A stretch of DNA of 64,000 nucleotides from CAIYRG01 sp964494505 (GTDB taxonomy: Bacteria; Pseudomonadota; Alphaproteobacteria; Micropepsales; Micropepsaceae). The notes under the pieces are model-generated. The model saw nothing but the letters and a program-made list of their open reading frames with translations. It searched no databases and was not told where the DNA came from. Numbering within the stretch: the stretch's first letter is position 1; each line of letters starts with the position of its first letter. The position numbers were made by a program, and so were the translations under genes. The stretch covers positions 1-64,000 of the forward strand of contig CAZBRO010000024.1 in the NCBI GenBank assembly GCA_964494505.1, in the 5' to 3' direction. This document shows positions 16,937-26,373 of the stretch, piece after piece.

Positions 16937-18226
16937 ATGGGGGACACATTCCGCACACGTACGAACGCCAAAGCGAATGGCGCGCGGAACAGCCATGTGC
17001 GCAACGGCATCGTTGCCGCGCTTGATGTGGGATCGTCCAAGATCGCCTGCATCATCGGACGCGCCGAGCAAGGCGGCATACAGGTGCTGGGCTCGGCCTT
17101 GCACGAATCGCAAGGAATAAAGTCGGGCGCAGTGACCAATCTCGATCTCGCGGAGGCCTCCATCCGCGAAGCGGTGGCTGCCGCCGAGCAATTGGCCGAT
17201 ACGCGCATCCAGGATGTGATCCTGGCGGTGGAATGCGGTCAGCCCAAGAGCCTCGTTGCCCGCGCCGAGGGCACGACTGCCAACGAACTGGTGAAGGACG
17301 AGCATCTGCGCGCGCTTTTGGGCGACGCCAAGCGCCGCTGCCGCGAGGAGGGTTTCGAGACCATCCAAGCCGCGCCCACCGGCTATGTCGTCGATTCCGC
17401 GTGCGGTGTGTCCGATCCCCGGGGCATGTATTGCGAGCGCCTGGGCGTTTCCGTTCATGCCGTGGCCGTACGAAGCGGCCCGTTGCAGAATCTGCGGCTT
17501 GCGGTTGGCCGCTGCCATCTCAGCGTGGCGCGCGAGCTCTACGCGCCCTATGCGAGCGGGCTTGCCACATTGACGCCGGACGAGACCTCCCTCGGGGTCA
17601 CGCTGATCGACATCGGCGGCGGTTGCACGTCGGTCGCAGTGTGGATGGAAGATTCGCTTGTACATGTCGACAGCGTGCCGCTTGGCGGCGCGCACATCAC
17701 CGCCGATGTGGCCAAGATGCTGTCCGCGCCTCTCACCGCCGCCGAACGCATCAAGACGCTTTATGGCTCGGCCTTGGGCGAGATCGACTCCGGCAGCGAC
17801 CTCATCGACGTACCGCTGATGGGCGAGGAGGGCGAACGGGGAAGCGACCGGGTCCGTCGCGCCGTGCTGACGCGCATCATCCAGGCGAGGCTCGAGGAGA
17901 TTTTCAGCGAGGTTCAGACGCGGCTGAAGAAGAGCGGCTTCGATATCGCCGCTGGACGGCGCGCAGTGCTGACGGGTGGCGGTGCCCAGCTTGCGGGCAC
18001 GCGCGAGATGGCCGCTCAGTTTCTCAACAAACAAGTTCGCCTTGGCCGGCCGCAGACTTTCCCGGGGCTGCCCGCCGCCATTGCGGGCCCAGCCTATGCG
18101 ACCGCGCTGGGATTGCTCATCTCGGGCGCGACAACGCCGCCCGAGACGAACGATCCCAATCCGTCCGAGGACGGCAAGAAACCGCGCCGTGGCTTCATGC
18201 GCTGGCTTAACGAACGATTTGGGTAA
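16937..18226 (+). CDS. ftsA: Cell division protein FtsA
   Basis: 429-residue actin-fold protein that tethers FtsZ to the membrane. ATP-binding motifs include ALDVGSSKIACIIGR (phosphate 1) and LIDIGGGCTSVAVW (phosphate 2), with LTGGGAQLAGTREMAAQFL in the C-terminal part. The last residues (RRGFMRWLNERFG) form the amphipathic membrane-targeting helix. Fifteen bases separate it from ftsQ, with GAGG upstream. About 93 bases separate it from ftsZ. Confidence 0.96.
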   Translation: MGDTFRTRTNAKANGARNSHVRNGIVAALDVGSSKIACIIGRAEQGGIQVLGSALHESQGIKSGAVTNLDLAEASIREAVAAAEQLADTRIQDVILAVECGQPKSLVARAEGTTANELVKDEHLRALLGDAKRRCREEGFETIQAAPTGYVVDSACGVSDPRGMYCERLGVSVHAVAVRSGPLQNLRLAVGRCHLSVARELYAPYASGLATLTPDETSLGVTLIDIGGGCTSVAVWMEDSLVHVDSVPLGGAHITADVAKMLSAPLTAAERIKTLYGSALGEIDSGSDLIDVPLMGEEGERGSDRVRRAVLTRIIQARLEEIFSEVQTRLKKSGFDIAAGRRAVLTGGGAQLAGTREMAAQFLNKQVRLGRPQTFPGLPAAIAGPAYATALGLLISGATTPPETNDPNPSEDGKKPRRGFMRWLNERFG

Positions 18227-18319
18227 GCGGATTGGTTCATGCGGACGAAACGAGACAAGAAGCGGACGTCCGAAGGGTGTGGTTCGGAAGGTGAAGATGT
18301 GCAAATTCGGAGGCATGAC
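18227..18319 (+). other. ftsA-ftsZ spacer with the ftsZ ribosome site
   Basis: This 93-base gap is long for an otherwise overlapping operon and is a natural place for an internal ftsZ promoter, although no confident -35/-10 pair was found. GGAGG at 18309-18313 lies six bases before ATG 18320 and fixes the ftsZ start; the upstream in-frame ATG 18239 is not favoured. Confidence 0.5.
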
Positions 18320-19912
18320 ATGACGATCAATTTCAAGGCGCCCGACGCGAAAGAACTTAAGCCGCGGATCATGGTGCTCGGCGTGGGCGGGGCTGGCGGC
18401 AATGCCGTCAACAACATGATCAATGCGCGGCTGGAGGGCGTGAGCTTCGTCGTCGCCAACACCGATGCTCAAGCGCTCCATCAATCCAAGGCGGATCACA
18501 AAATCCAATTGGGCGTGGAACTGACCGAGGGGCTGGGCGCAGGCGCCAAACCGGAGATAGGGCGGGGCGCGGCGGAGGAATCCCTGCCGGAAATCCTCGA
18601 GCAGCTCTCTGGCGCGCATATGGTGTTCATCACGGCCGGCATGGGCGGGGGCACGGGAACGGGGGCCGCACCCGTGATCGCGCGCGCAGTGCGCGAGCTT
18701 GGAATGCTTACTGTCGGTGTCGTGACCAAGCCGTTCCACTTCGAAGGCGATAAGCGCATGAAGGTTGCCGAGCGCGGCATCGAGGAACTGCAGAATTACG
18801 TCGACACGCTGATCATCATTCCGAATCAGAATCTCTTCCGCGTCGCTACCGAGCGCACGACGTTCGCGCAGGCCTTCGCGATGGCCGACGATGTGCTCCA
18901 TTCCGGCGTGCGGGGCGTAACCGATCTGATCGTCATGCCGGGTCTGATCAACCGTGACTTTGCCGACATCAAGACGGTGATGTCCGAAATGGGCAAAGCC
19001 ATGATGGGCACCGGCGAGATGGACGGCGAGAACCGCGCATTGCGTGCGGCCGAAGCGGCGATCTCCAACCCGTTGCTCGACGATGTTTCCATGAAAGGCG
19101 CCCGCGCGGTGCTGGTGAATGTCACCGGTGGACCCGACCTCATGCTGTTCGAGGTGGATGAAGCGGTGAACCGCATCCGTGCCGAGGTCGATCCGGACGC
19201 GAATATCCTCTTCGGCAGCGCATTGTCGGAACAGATGGAGGGACGCGTGCGGGTTTCCGTGGTTGCCACGGGCATCGACGCGGATCTCTGCGTGCGCGGG
19301 CTCGGCGACAATGTGCGCAAGCTGAACGTCGGGCGCAAAGGGATGGATGGCGAACCCCCACTTGCGAATGCGATGGCCCGCGGTCATTTCGATTCGGTCG
19401 CGCAAAGCGCAGTGCATCAGCAGGTGGTCAGCCTTGCGCAAGAATTTGCGCCCCTCGCCGAGCAGCCGGCGCAAGAACTCGCCCAACCGGAGGAGCCACT
19501 CGATCTCGGGACGGCCGCTTCACCTGTCATCGAGGAGCCTGCACCGGCTCCAGCGCCCTTCCGCGAATTTGCGCGTGAACCGATGCCGGAGGTTCGCGAG
19601 AAACGCGGCATGTTCAGCGGTCTCTTCGGCGGACGACGCCGTGTTGAGCGTGAGCAGGCGGAGCGTGCAGAACGCCTGGACCCGCCGCTTGAGCGGACCC
19701 GGGCACCGATGCCGCAGGCGCCGATGCCGCCATCCGCACCGATGCCCGCCGCCCGCGCACCGCAAGCCGCACAGCCGGCGCCGCAAGGCCGAAGCACCGA
19801 GCCGCGTCAGCCGACTCAGGCACCGGCAGGAGATCTTTTCGATGGCGTAGCGGAGAACGATCGCTTCGAAATTCCAGCCTTCTTGCGCCGGCAGGCAAAG
19901 ACAGGTTCTTGA
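18320..19912 (+). CDS. ftsZ: Cell division GTPase FtsZ
   Basis: 530-residue tubulin homologue that forms the Z ring. The N-terminal GVGGAGGNAVNNMI and GTP-binding GGGTGTG (residues 109-115, GMGGGTGTGAAPVIA) are intact, with a complete GTPase domain to about residue 320. A roughly 190-residue Ala/Pro/Gln/Glu-rich linker follows, then the conserved C-terminal peptide FEIPAFLRRQ, which binds FtsA and other partners. The long linker is typical of alphaproteobacteria. The start is chosen from GGAGG six bases upstream. Confidence 0.98.
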   Translation: MTINFKAPDAKELKPRIMVLGVGGAGGNAVNNMINARLEGVSFVVANTDAQALHQSKADHKIQLGVELTEGLGAGAKPEIGRGAAEESLPEILEQLSGAHMVFITAGMGGGTGTGAAPVIARAVRELGMLTVGVVTKPFHFEGDKRMKVAERGIEELQNYVDTLIIIPNQNLFRVATERTTFAQAFAMADDVLHSGVRGVTDLIVMPGLINRDFADIKTVMSEMGKAMMGTGEMDGENRALRAAEAAISNPLLDDVSMKGARAVLVNVTGGPDLMLFEVDEAVNRIRAEVDPDANILFGSALSEQMEGRVRVSVVATGIDADLCVRGLGDNVRKLNVGRKGMDGEPPLANAMARGHFDSVAQSAVHQQVVSLAQEFAPLAEQPAQELAQPEEPLDLGTAASPVIEEPAPAPAPFREFAREPMPEVREKRGMFSGLFGGRRRVEREQAERAERLDPPLERTRAPMPQAPMPPSAPMPAARAPQAAQPAPQGRSTEPRQPTQAPAGDLFDGVAENDRFEIPAFLRRQAKTGS

Positions 19913-20766
19913 TGGCAGGGTGCCGGACGCTCGCGCGCGAGGTCGCCACCCAAGGTGTGGCCCTCCATGCGGGCGTCCCGGTGCATATGCAGCTGCGTCC
20001 GGCCATGGCGGGAACGGGAATCCGTTTCCGCCGCCTGGATGTGGCGGGTGAGCCGTTGGTTGGCGCGCTGTGGTCCAACGTTGTCGAAACGCGCCTCGGC
20101 ACAGTGCTTAGCGAAAATGGCGTAACCGTCGGTGTGGTGGAGCATCTCCTCGCCGCGTTGTCGGGCGCGGAGATCGACGATTGCGAGGTCGCGCTCGACG
20201 GGCCGGAGCCGCCGATACTGGACGGGGATGCGCTTTCGTTCCTGCAGCTCATCGACCAAGCGGGGTTGAGCGACACGCAAGCACCGCGCGAAGTCTTCCG
20301 CGTCAGGAGGGATGTCGCCGTAGTGTCGGGGGCGGCGCGGGCGCGGTTTGTTCCCTCGTCCTCGCCGAGCTTCCATTTCGAGATCGACTTTCCGAGTGCG
20401 GCGATCGGGCGGCAAAGCTTCGAGTTCGCCCTCAGCGCTGACGGCTTCCGCCGCGACATCGCGCCGGCACGGACCTTCGGCTTTCTGCAGGAAGCAGAAG
20501 CCTTGCGCGCAGCCGGCTTTGGCCGTGGCGCCGATTTGGAGAACACCCTCGTCATCGACGGCGACCGGTTGATGAACCCGAAACGCCAGCGTTTCCCCGA
20601 CGAGTTCGTGCGTCACAAAATTTTGGACGCGATTGGCGATCTGAAGCTTGCGGGCGCGCCCCTGATCGGGCGTTTCGAGGGGGTTCGTTCGAGTCACACG
20701 CTGAACAACGCGCTGTTGCGTGCGCTTTTTGCCGATGCGGAAAATTACGACCGCATTCCCGCGTAG
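19912..20766 (+). CDS. lpxC: UDP-3-O-acyl-N-acetylglucosamine deacetylase LpxC
   Basis: 284-residue zinc deacetylase for the committed step of lipid A synthesis. Zinc and catalytic motifs seen: VEHLLAAL (His78), the PILDGDALSFL loop, RTFGFLQE, FVRHKILDAIGDL (His and Asp ligands) and SSHTLNNALLRALF, where the usual GHALN reads SHTLN. The C-terminus is slightly short for the family. ATG 19912 overlaps the ftsZ stop as TGATG; a TTG at 19909 is an alternative. The 3' end overlaps the convergent XRE gene by 22 bases. Confidence 0.95.
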   Translation: MAGCRTLAREVATQGVALHAGVPVHMQLRPAMAGTGIRFRRLDVAGEPLVGALWSNVVETRLGTVLSENGVTVGVVEHLLAALSGAEIDDCEVALDGPEPPILDGDALSFLQLIDQAGLSDTQAPREVFRVRRDVAVVSGAARARFVPSSSPSFHFEIDFPSAAIGRQSFEFALSADGFRRDIAPARTFGFLQEAEALRAAGFGRGADLENTLVIDGDRLMNPKRQRFPDEFVRHKILDAIGDLKLAGAPLIGRFEGVRSSHTLNNALLRALFADAENYDRIPA

Positions 20767-21212
20767 ACCTTCTGGTCCTCGCGGCCGGCGTCGTCGTTGG
20801 CTTGGGGGGTAGCCTTGTCGCCGTCATGGCCGCTGCGCAGCGTCTTGACAAGGTTTGCCAGCGCCGTTCGTTGATCCTCGCGCGCGATGTCCAGGAAATT
20901 GCGGACCAGGTCGATGGCGATCCGGTTCTTACCTCCGTGCGGCATCTCCTCTCTTTTGAGCGCAGGGTTCAGTCCCTCGAAGAAGAAGCCGACTTCGCAG
21001 TCGAGTTCCTTTGCCATCTCGAACAGGCGGCCGGCACTCACCCGGTTGGCGCCGATTTCGTATTTCTGGACCTGCTGATAGGAGATGCCGAGGGTGGCGG
21101 CGAGCTGTTCTTGGGTCATTCCCAGGAGCGTCCGGCGAAGTCGGATGCGTGAACCCACATAATCGTCGGCGTAGCGGCTGAGCCGTGGGCTTAAAGGTTG
21201 GCTGGCGTTCAA
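20745..21212 (-). CDS. XRE-family transcriptional regulator
   Basis: 155-residue helix-turn-helix protein. The HTH_3 domain (about residues 20-75) contains RIRLRRTLLGMTQEQLAATLGISYQQVQKYEIGANRVSAGRL-type sequence, which is a complete cro/cI fold. A helical tail follows (VRNFLDIAREDQRTALANLVKTL) and a polar C-terminus. The start is the main uncertainty: TTG 21212 has GGAGG five bases upstream and is preferred. ATG 21269 (adds a GPTTNFNFYVQSALEV extension) has no ribosome site. It lies between lpxC and bamD on the opposite strand and its stop is inside lpxC. The target is unknown. Confidence 0.85.
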   Translation of the reverse strand: MNASQPLSPRLSRYADDYVGSRIRLRRTLLGMTQEQLAATLGISYQQVQKYEIGANRVSAGRLFEMAKELDCEVGFFFEGLNPALKREEMPHGGKNRIAIDLVRNFLDIAREDQRTALANLVKTLRSGHDGDKATPQANDDAGREDQKVYAGMRS

Positions 21213-21429
21213 GGCGACCTCCAGAGCGGACTGCACGTAAAAGTTGAAATTTGTTGTCGGACCGACCATAGTCGAGGCGCGGAAACGCACGCTGACAATT
21301 ATCAAAGCGCAAAATGTGAAATCCGGTCGCTGTCGCGCGGTCTGGACCATGCGATCCCGGCAATGGCATAAGGGAATCGGCATGGGGGTTTTCCAGCCAC
21401 CCGGATGCCCCGATATCTAGGATCGTTCC

Positions 21430-22257
21430 ATGGCTTCGAAGACTCTGTCGCTTTTTGCCGCGTTCGCCCTGACCGCCTGCGGCGTCCTGATGACCGGATG
21501 CGCCAGCGACGATCAGATGACCGCCCAATATGTCGAGCGCCCGATCGAGCTCATCTATTCCGACGCCTGGAAGCAGATCGACCGCGAAAACTGGCTGCAG
21601 GCCGGCCGCCAGTTCGACGAGGTGGAGCGCCAACATCCCTATTCGGTGTGGGCGCGCCGGGCGATCCTGATGTCCGCCTATTGTTATTACGAAGGCAACC
21701 GCTATACGGAAGCCATCGACGCCGCAACGCGGTTCATCCAGCTTCATCCCGGCAACAAGGACGTGCCCTACGCCTACTATCTGAAGGCGGTGTCGCTTTA
21801 TGAGCAAATCGGAAACGTCGATCGCGACCAGGGTAAGACCGACGAGGCGTTGACCGCGCTGCAGGACCTGATCCAGCGCTTTCCCGACACCGAATATGCC
21901 CGCGATGCGCGGCTGAAGGTCGATCTCGCGCGCGATCATCTGGCGGGGCGCGAGATGATGATCGGCCGCTTCTATCTGAAGCAGGGCGAGTATCTCGCCG
22001 CCATCAACCGCTTCCGCGTTGTGATCGACAAGTACCAGACCACCACCCATGCGCCCGAGGCGTTGGAGCGGCTGACGGAGGCCTATCTTTCGCTCGGCGT
22101 CGTCAGGGAGGCTCAGACCTCTGCGGCCGTGCTCGGCTACAATTACCCGGGCAGCCAGTGGTACATGGATGCCTACGCGCTTTTGACCGAAGATAATGTC
22201 GCCCCTGCCGAGGACAAGGAATCCTGGATCAGCAAGGCGTACCGCGCGGTATTCTGA
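21430..22257 (+). CDS. bamD: Outer membrane assembly lipoprotein BamD
   Basis: 275-residue lipoprotein of the BAM complex, which inserts beta-barrel proteins into the outer membrane. The N-terminus has a lipoprotein signal with two possible acylation cysteines, Cys17 (LTAC) and Cys24 (LMTGC); the second gives the usual lipobox spacing. The mature part has TPR-type helices with family motifs DEVERQHPYSVWARRAILM, RFIQLHPGNKDVPYAYYLKAVSLY, LIQRFPDTEYARDARLKVDLARDHLAGREM and VIDKYQTTTHAPEALERLTEAY. It is followed by recN after 21 bases. Confidence 0.95.
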   Translation: MASKTLSLFAAFALTACGVLMTGCASDDQMTAQYVERPIELIYSDAWKQIDRENWLQAGRQFDEVERQHPYSVWARRAILMSAYCYYEGNRYTEAIDAATRFIQLHPGNKDVPYAYYLKAVSLYEQIGNVDRDQGKTDEALTALQDLIQRFPDTEYARDARLKVDLARDHLAGREMMIGRFYLKQGEYLAAINRFRVVIDKYQTTTHAPEALERLTEAYLSLGVVREAQTSAAVLGYNYPGSQWYMDAYALLTEDNVAPAEDKESWISKAYRAVF

Positions 22258-22278
22258 GAATCTGCTAAAACACGGCCC

Positions 22279-23973
22279 ATGCTGGCCTCGCTGACCGTCC
22301 GCGATATCGTTCTGATCGAGAAGGCGGAGCTTCATTTTGCGCCCGGTTTGAACGTGCTCACCGGTGAAACCGGGGCCGGCAAATCGATTCTGCTCGATGC
22401 CTTGGGGCTGGCCGCCGGCGAACGCGGCCAGGGGCGAAGCACGGTCCGCGCCGGCGCGGATGTGGCTGCGGTAACGGCGATGTTCGATGTCGAGGCCGCG
22501 CACCCGGCGCGCGCGCTTCTGAAAGAGAGCGATCTCGACGGCGGATCGGACGACATCATTCTGCGCCGGACCGTTACGGCAGACGGGCGCAGCCGCGCTT
22601 TCGTCAACGATTCTGCCGTGGGCGTGCAGCTCGCGCGCGAGATCGGGGGCGCGCTCGTCGAAGTGCATGGACAGACCGACGATCGAGGTTTGTTCGACAT
22701 GGCCACCCACCGGTTGCTGCTGGATGCGTTCGGCGGGCATGAGGCGCTTGCGAACGACGTCGCGCGGCTTTGGGCGGCACTTGCGGCGGCCGATGTGAAG
22801 TGCGCCTCGCTGAAACGGGCGCAGGCGACGGCGGCCGAGGAAATCGAATATCTCACGCATGCGGCAAGAGAGCTGGGCGAGCTTGCGCCGGAGGCGGGCG
22901 AAGAGGAAACCCTCGCGGCCAAACGGGCGCTGCTGATGAATGCCGGGCGTCTCGCGGAGGAGATCGGGTCGGCCACGGCATTCGTTGCCGGCGACGCGGG
23001 CGCGGAAGTCAAGCTCGGGGCGGCATTGCGCCGGCTGTCGCGCCTTCCGGCGGAGGGACGGCAGGCGGCCTCGTCGGCAGAAACCGCGCTCGATTCGGCG
23101 CTCGCGTTGGTGCAGGAGGCACGGGCAAGTCTGGAGTCGCTGCTGGCGCAGCTGCAATCGGAGCCCGGCAAGTTGGAGCAGATCGAGGAGCGGCTGTTCG
23201 GTTTGCGCGCGGCGGCACGGAAATACCATGTTCCGGTAGGCGGGCTCGCCGGTTTGCGCAGTGCGTTCGAAACCAAACTCGCCGCGCTCGACGGAGGCGG
23301 GGCATCCATTGCGGCGGCGGAAGCGGAAGCCGCTGAGGCTCGCGCGGCGTTTCGGGAACGCGCACGCGAGCTTTCTGCGCGGCGCGTGGCCGTGGCGAAG
23401 AGACTGGAGGAAGCGGTCGCCAGGGAATTGGCGCCGTTGAAGCTCGGTGCGGCGCGATTCCATGTGGCGCTGACGCCCGTGCCCGACGACACCGCCGGTG
23501 CGAACGGGTTCGAGCGCGTGGCGTTCGAGATCGCAACGGTCGAGGGGGCGGCTTTTGGCCCGCTCGCGAAGATCGCCTCCGGCGGCGAACTCGCACGGTT
23601 TGCGCTGGCGCTCAAGGTGGCGTTGGCGCAGGCATCGCCCCCGGCCGTGCTCGTGTTCGATGAAGTGGACCGCGGCGTCGGCGGCGCGGTGGCGGCGGCC
23701 ATCGGCGAGCGGCTGCAAAAACTGGCCGAGACCACACAGGTGCTGCTGGTGACGCACTCCCCCCAAGTCGCCGCCCGCGCCGCACGCCATTTCCGCATCA
23801 CGCGCGAAAAGGATGCAACCCGCGTTGCCGAGTTGTCGGCGGAGGAACGCGTGGAGGAAATCGCGCGCATGCTGTCGGGTGCTGCCGTCACGGAAGAAGC
23901 CCGCGCGGCGGCCCGGCGCCTGCTCGCCGAAGCCCGTCCCACGCCTTCGCCCAAAAAGCGGGCCCGCGCGTGA
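22279..23973 (+). CDS. recN: DNA repair protein RecN
   Basis: 564-residue SMC-like ATPase for double-strand break repair. The Walker A motif is TGETGAGKS (residues 28-36). There is an Ala/Glu/Arg-rich coiled-coil centre (about residues 150-370), followed by the ABC signature IASGGELARFALALK and Walker B VLVFDEVDRGVGGAVA with the HSPQVAARAARHF D-loop region. No LexA-type box was recognised nearby. The 3' end overlaps ligA by four bases (GTGA), so the two are coupled. Confidence 0.96.
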   Translation: MLASLTVRDIVLIEKAELHFAPGLNVLTGETGAGKSILLDALGLAAGERGQGRSTVRAGADVAAVTAMFDVEAAHPARALLKESDLDGGSDDIILRRTVTADGRSRAFVNDSAVGVQLAREIGGALVEVHGQTDDRGLFDMATHRLLLDAFGGHEALANDVARLWAALAAADVKCASLKRAQATAAEEIEYLTHAARELGELAPEAGEEETLAAKRALLMNAGRLAEEIGSATAFVAGDAGAEVKLGAALRRLSRLPAEGRQAASSAETALDSALALVQEARASLESLLAQLQSEPGKLEQIEERLFGLRAAARKYHVPVGGLAGLRSAFETKLAALDGGGASIAAAEAEAAEARAAFRERARELSARRVAVAKRLEEAVARELAPLKLGAARFHVALTPVPDDTAGANGFERVAFEIATVEGAAFGPLAKIASGGELARFALALKVALAQASPPAVLVFDEVDRGVGGAVAAAIGERLQKLAETTQVLLVTHSPQVAARAARHFRITREKDATRVAELSAEERVEEIARMLSGAAVTEEARAAARRLLAEARPTPSPKKRARA

Positions 23974-26138
23974 GCCGGTTGCGCGACAAGCCCGTCGTGC
24001 AGTTGACCGACGAGGAAGCGAAGGCCGAGCTGGCGCAGCTCGCCGAGGAGATCGCCGGGCACGACCGGCGTTATTATCAGGAAGATGCGCCCACCGTCAC
24101 GGACGCGGAATATGACGCGCTTCGCCGGCGCAACGACGAGATCGAGAAGCGCTTCCCCGAATTGATCCGCCACGACAGTCCGTCTGCGCGGATTGGTGCG
24201 AAGCCTGCGGAGCGGTTCGAGAAAGTGCGCCATGCGCGGCCCATGCTCTCGCTCGACAACGCATTCACCGAAGAGGATGTGCGCGACTTCGCGGCGCGCG
24301 TGCGCCGCTTTCTCGGTCTTTCCGAAACCGACGAGGTTGTTCTCGTCGCGGAACCCAAGATCGACGGACTGTCCTCGAGCCTGCGCTATGAGAAAGGCGT
24401 GTTCGTACTGGGCGCGACGCGCGGCGATGGAGCCGAGGGGGAGAATGTCACCGCCAACATCCGCACCATTTCCGACGTGCCGCAGAAATTCCACGGCCGC
24501 AATCCGCCGGACGTGTTCGAGGTGCGCGGTGAGGTTTACATGACCCACGCCGATTTCGCGGCGCTGAACAGGCGTCAGGAGAAGGCGGGCGAGAAAATCT
24601 ACGTCAACCCTCGCAATACCGCGGCCGGAAGCTTGCGCCAACTCGATCCCGGCATTACGGCGCGGCGGCCGTTGCGCTTCTTCGCCTATCATTGGGGCGA
24701 GGCGTCTGAACTTCCCGGCAAGACGCATTGGGAGGTGTTGCAGCAATTCAAGGCCTGGGGTTTTCCCGTCAATCCGCTGACGCGCCGCTGCCGCACGGTG
24801 GACGAGGCGATCGCGTTTTACAACGATGTGCAGCATCAGCGGGCCGACCTCGGCTACGACATCGACGGCGTGGTGTACAAGGTCGACCGGCTTGATCTGC
24901 AGGATCGTCTGGGCTTCGTCTCGCGCTCTCCGCGTTGGGCGATCGCGCACAAATTTCCCGCTGAACAGGCCGAGAGCACGGTCGAGCGCATCGCAGTGTA
25001 TGTCGGGCGAACCGGCACGCTGACACCGGTCGCGCATATCAAGCCGGTGACCGTGGGCGGCGTCGTGGTGCAGAACGTCTCCATGCACAACGAGGACGAG
25101 GTCGCGCGCAAGGACGTACGTGCGGGCGACACCGTCGTCGTACAGCGCGCGGGCGATGTGATCCCGCAATTGGTGCGCGTGGTGCTGGAGCGGCGGCCGA
25201 AAGGCACGAAGCCTTACAAGATGCCCGAGATCTGTCCCGTCTGCGGCAGCCACGCGGTGCGCGAGATCAATCCCAAGACGGGCGAGCCGGAATCGGCGCG
25301 GCGCTGCGTCAACACCCTGTCCTGCCCGGCGCAGGTGGTCGAGCGGCTTTACCATTTCGTGTCGCGCCTGGCGTTCGACATCGAGGGACTGGGCGGCGAA
25401 TTCCTTCAACTTCTGCTTGATGCCGGGCTGGTAAAGGAACCCGCCGACCTGTTCACGCTGAAGGACCATCCCGAGGCGTTTCACGCCGTTCTGAGGAAGC
25501 ATTTCGAGGGAATATCCGAACGCAACGCGGACAAGCGCGGCAAAGCGGCCACGGCCAAGAAAACCAAAGAGAAGACGGAATATCTCCTCGGCAACAAGCT
25601 TCTTGCCGCCATCGAGGCGCGGCGGAAGATTGGCCTTGACCGTTTCATCCTCGCGCTTTCCATCCCGCATGTGGGCGAGACCACGGCCAAGCTGCTCGCG
25701 CGCAATTTCCATTCGGTGGATGCGTTCCTTTCCTCCATGGAAAGCGATCACGCCGAGGAGGATTTGGATGCCATCGAAGGCATCGGCGACGTGATGGCGC
25801 GCGCGATCAAGGCGTTCTTCGATGAGAAGCACACCCGCGACGCTATTGTGCACCTGCGAAAACACATCGAAGTGATCGATGTCGCCGCGCCCGTGGGCGG
25901 CAACTCGCCGGTGACTGGAAAGACCGTCGTCTTCACGGGTACGCTGGAGAAGATGACGCGCAACGAAGCGAAGGCGCGCGCGGAATCGCTGGGCGCCAAG
26001 GTCGCGGGGTCGGTATCGAAGAAGACCGATATCGTGGTGGCCGGGCCCGGCGCGGGATCGAAATTGAAGAGCGCGCAAGAGTTTGGCGTGACAATAATTT
26101 CAGAAGACGAATGGCTCAGGTTAATCGGCACGGGATAA
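23970..26138 (+). CDS. ligA: NAD-dependent DNA ligase LigA
   Basis: 722-residue replicative ligase. The Ia domain is at the N-terminus, the adenylated lysine is Lys130 (AEPKIDGLSSSLRY), and an OB fold follows. A four-cysteine zinc finger (CPVC, then a Cys pair in the RRCVNTLSCPAQ segment) precedes helix-hairpin-helix repeats and a BRCT domain (about residues 645-722, PVTGKTVVFTGTLEKMTRNEAK). A lysine-rich insert (RGKAATAKKTKEKTEYL) sits before the HhH region. The GTG start overlaps the recN stop. Confidence 0.97.
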   Translation: MSRLRDKPVVQLTDEEAKAELAQLAEEIAGHDRRYYQEDAPTVTDAEYDALRRRNDEIEKRFPELIRHDSPSARIGAKPAERFEKVRHARPMLSLDNAFTEEDVRDFAARVRRFLGLSETDEVVLVAEPKIDGLSSSLRYEKGVFVLGATRGDGAEGENVTANIRTISDVPQKFHGRNPPDVFEVRGEVYMTHADFAALNRRQEKAGEKIYVNPRNTAAGSLRQLDPGITARRPLRFFAYHWGEASELPGKTHWEVLQQFKAWGFPVNPLTRRCRTVDEAIAFYNDVQHQRADLGYDIDGVVYKVDRLDLQDRLGFVSRSPRWAIAHKFPAEQAESTVERIAVYVGRTGTLTPVAHIKPVTVGGVVVQNVSMHNEDEVARKDVRAGDTVVVQRAGDVIPQLVRVVLERRPKGTKPYKMPEICPVCGSHAVREINPKTGEPESARRCVNTLSCPAQVVERLYHFVSRLAFDIEGLGGEFLQLLLDAGLVKEPADLFTLKDHPEAFHAVLRKHFEGISERNADKRGKAATAKKTKEKTEYLLGNKLLAAIEARRKIGLDRFILALSIPHVGETTAKLLARNFHSVDAFLSSMESDHAEEDLDAIEGIGDVMARAIKAFFDEKHTRDAIVHLRKHIEVIDVAAPVGGNSPVTGKTVVFTGTLEKMTRNEAKARAESLGAKVAGSVSKKTDIVVAGPGAGSKLKSAQEFGVTIISEDEWLRLIGTG

Positions 26139-26202
26139 AACGACACATTCCCCTGCTACATTTCAATGTGCGGGGGCTGATGTAGTCGAGAGCGGTGTCA
26201 CC

Positions 26203-26373
26203 ATGAACCAGATCGTCATACGCAATTTGGACGACGAAATCGTGCAGCGCCTGAAGAAGATCGCCTGGCAGGAAGGCCGGCCGCCGGAGGACATGGCGCG
26301 GCGGCTGTTCGTCGAGGCTATCCGCGTGCGCGCCACGCGCCGCTGCATGCCGGACCTGCAGCTTCACGATTAG
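26203..26373 (+). CDS. Orphan FitA-like ribbon-helix-helix protein
   Basis: A 56-residue gene missed by length cut-offs. The N-terminus MNQIVIRNLDDEIVQRLKKI, then a GRPPEDMARRLFVEAIR helix, matches the FitA-type RHH antitoxin pattern (usual form: VTIRNLDDELKRRLR...GRSMEEEARRIL). FitA is normally followed by a PIN toxin FitB, but the next gene is convergent aminopeptidase P, with stops overlapping by three bases. It is therefore a solitary antitoxin-like regulator or a TA remnant. No strong ribosome site was seen upstream (CGGTGTCACC). A 64-base gap separates it from ligA. Confidence 0.65.
   Translation: MNQIVIRNLDDEIVQRLKKIAWQEGRPPEDMARRLFVEAIRVRATRRCMPDLQLHD

Noticed and set aside
16112..19486. 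1,124-codon open frame on the minus strand
   Set aside because: It is antisense to ftsQ, ftsA and ftsZ. GC-rich coding strands with biased third positions produce long antisense frames, and the translation matches no family.
20929..23790. 953-codon open frame on the minus strand
   Set aside because: It runs through bamD and recN in antisense and overlaps the XRE gene in another frame; only the XRE frame has a recognised domain.
22332..26078. 1,248-codon open frame on the minus strand
   Set aside because: Antisense to recN and ligA, low-complexity His/Arg/Ser-rich and unlike any protein; the plus-strand genes carry all diagnostic motifs.
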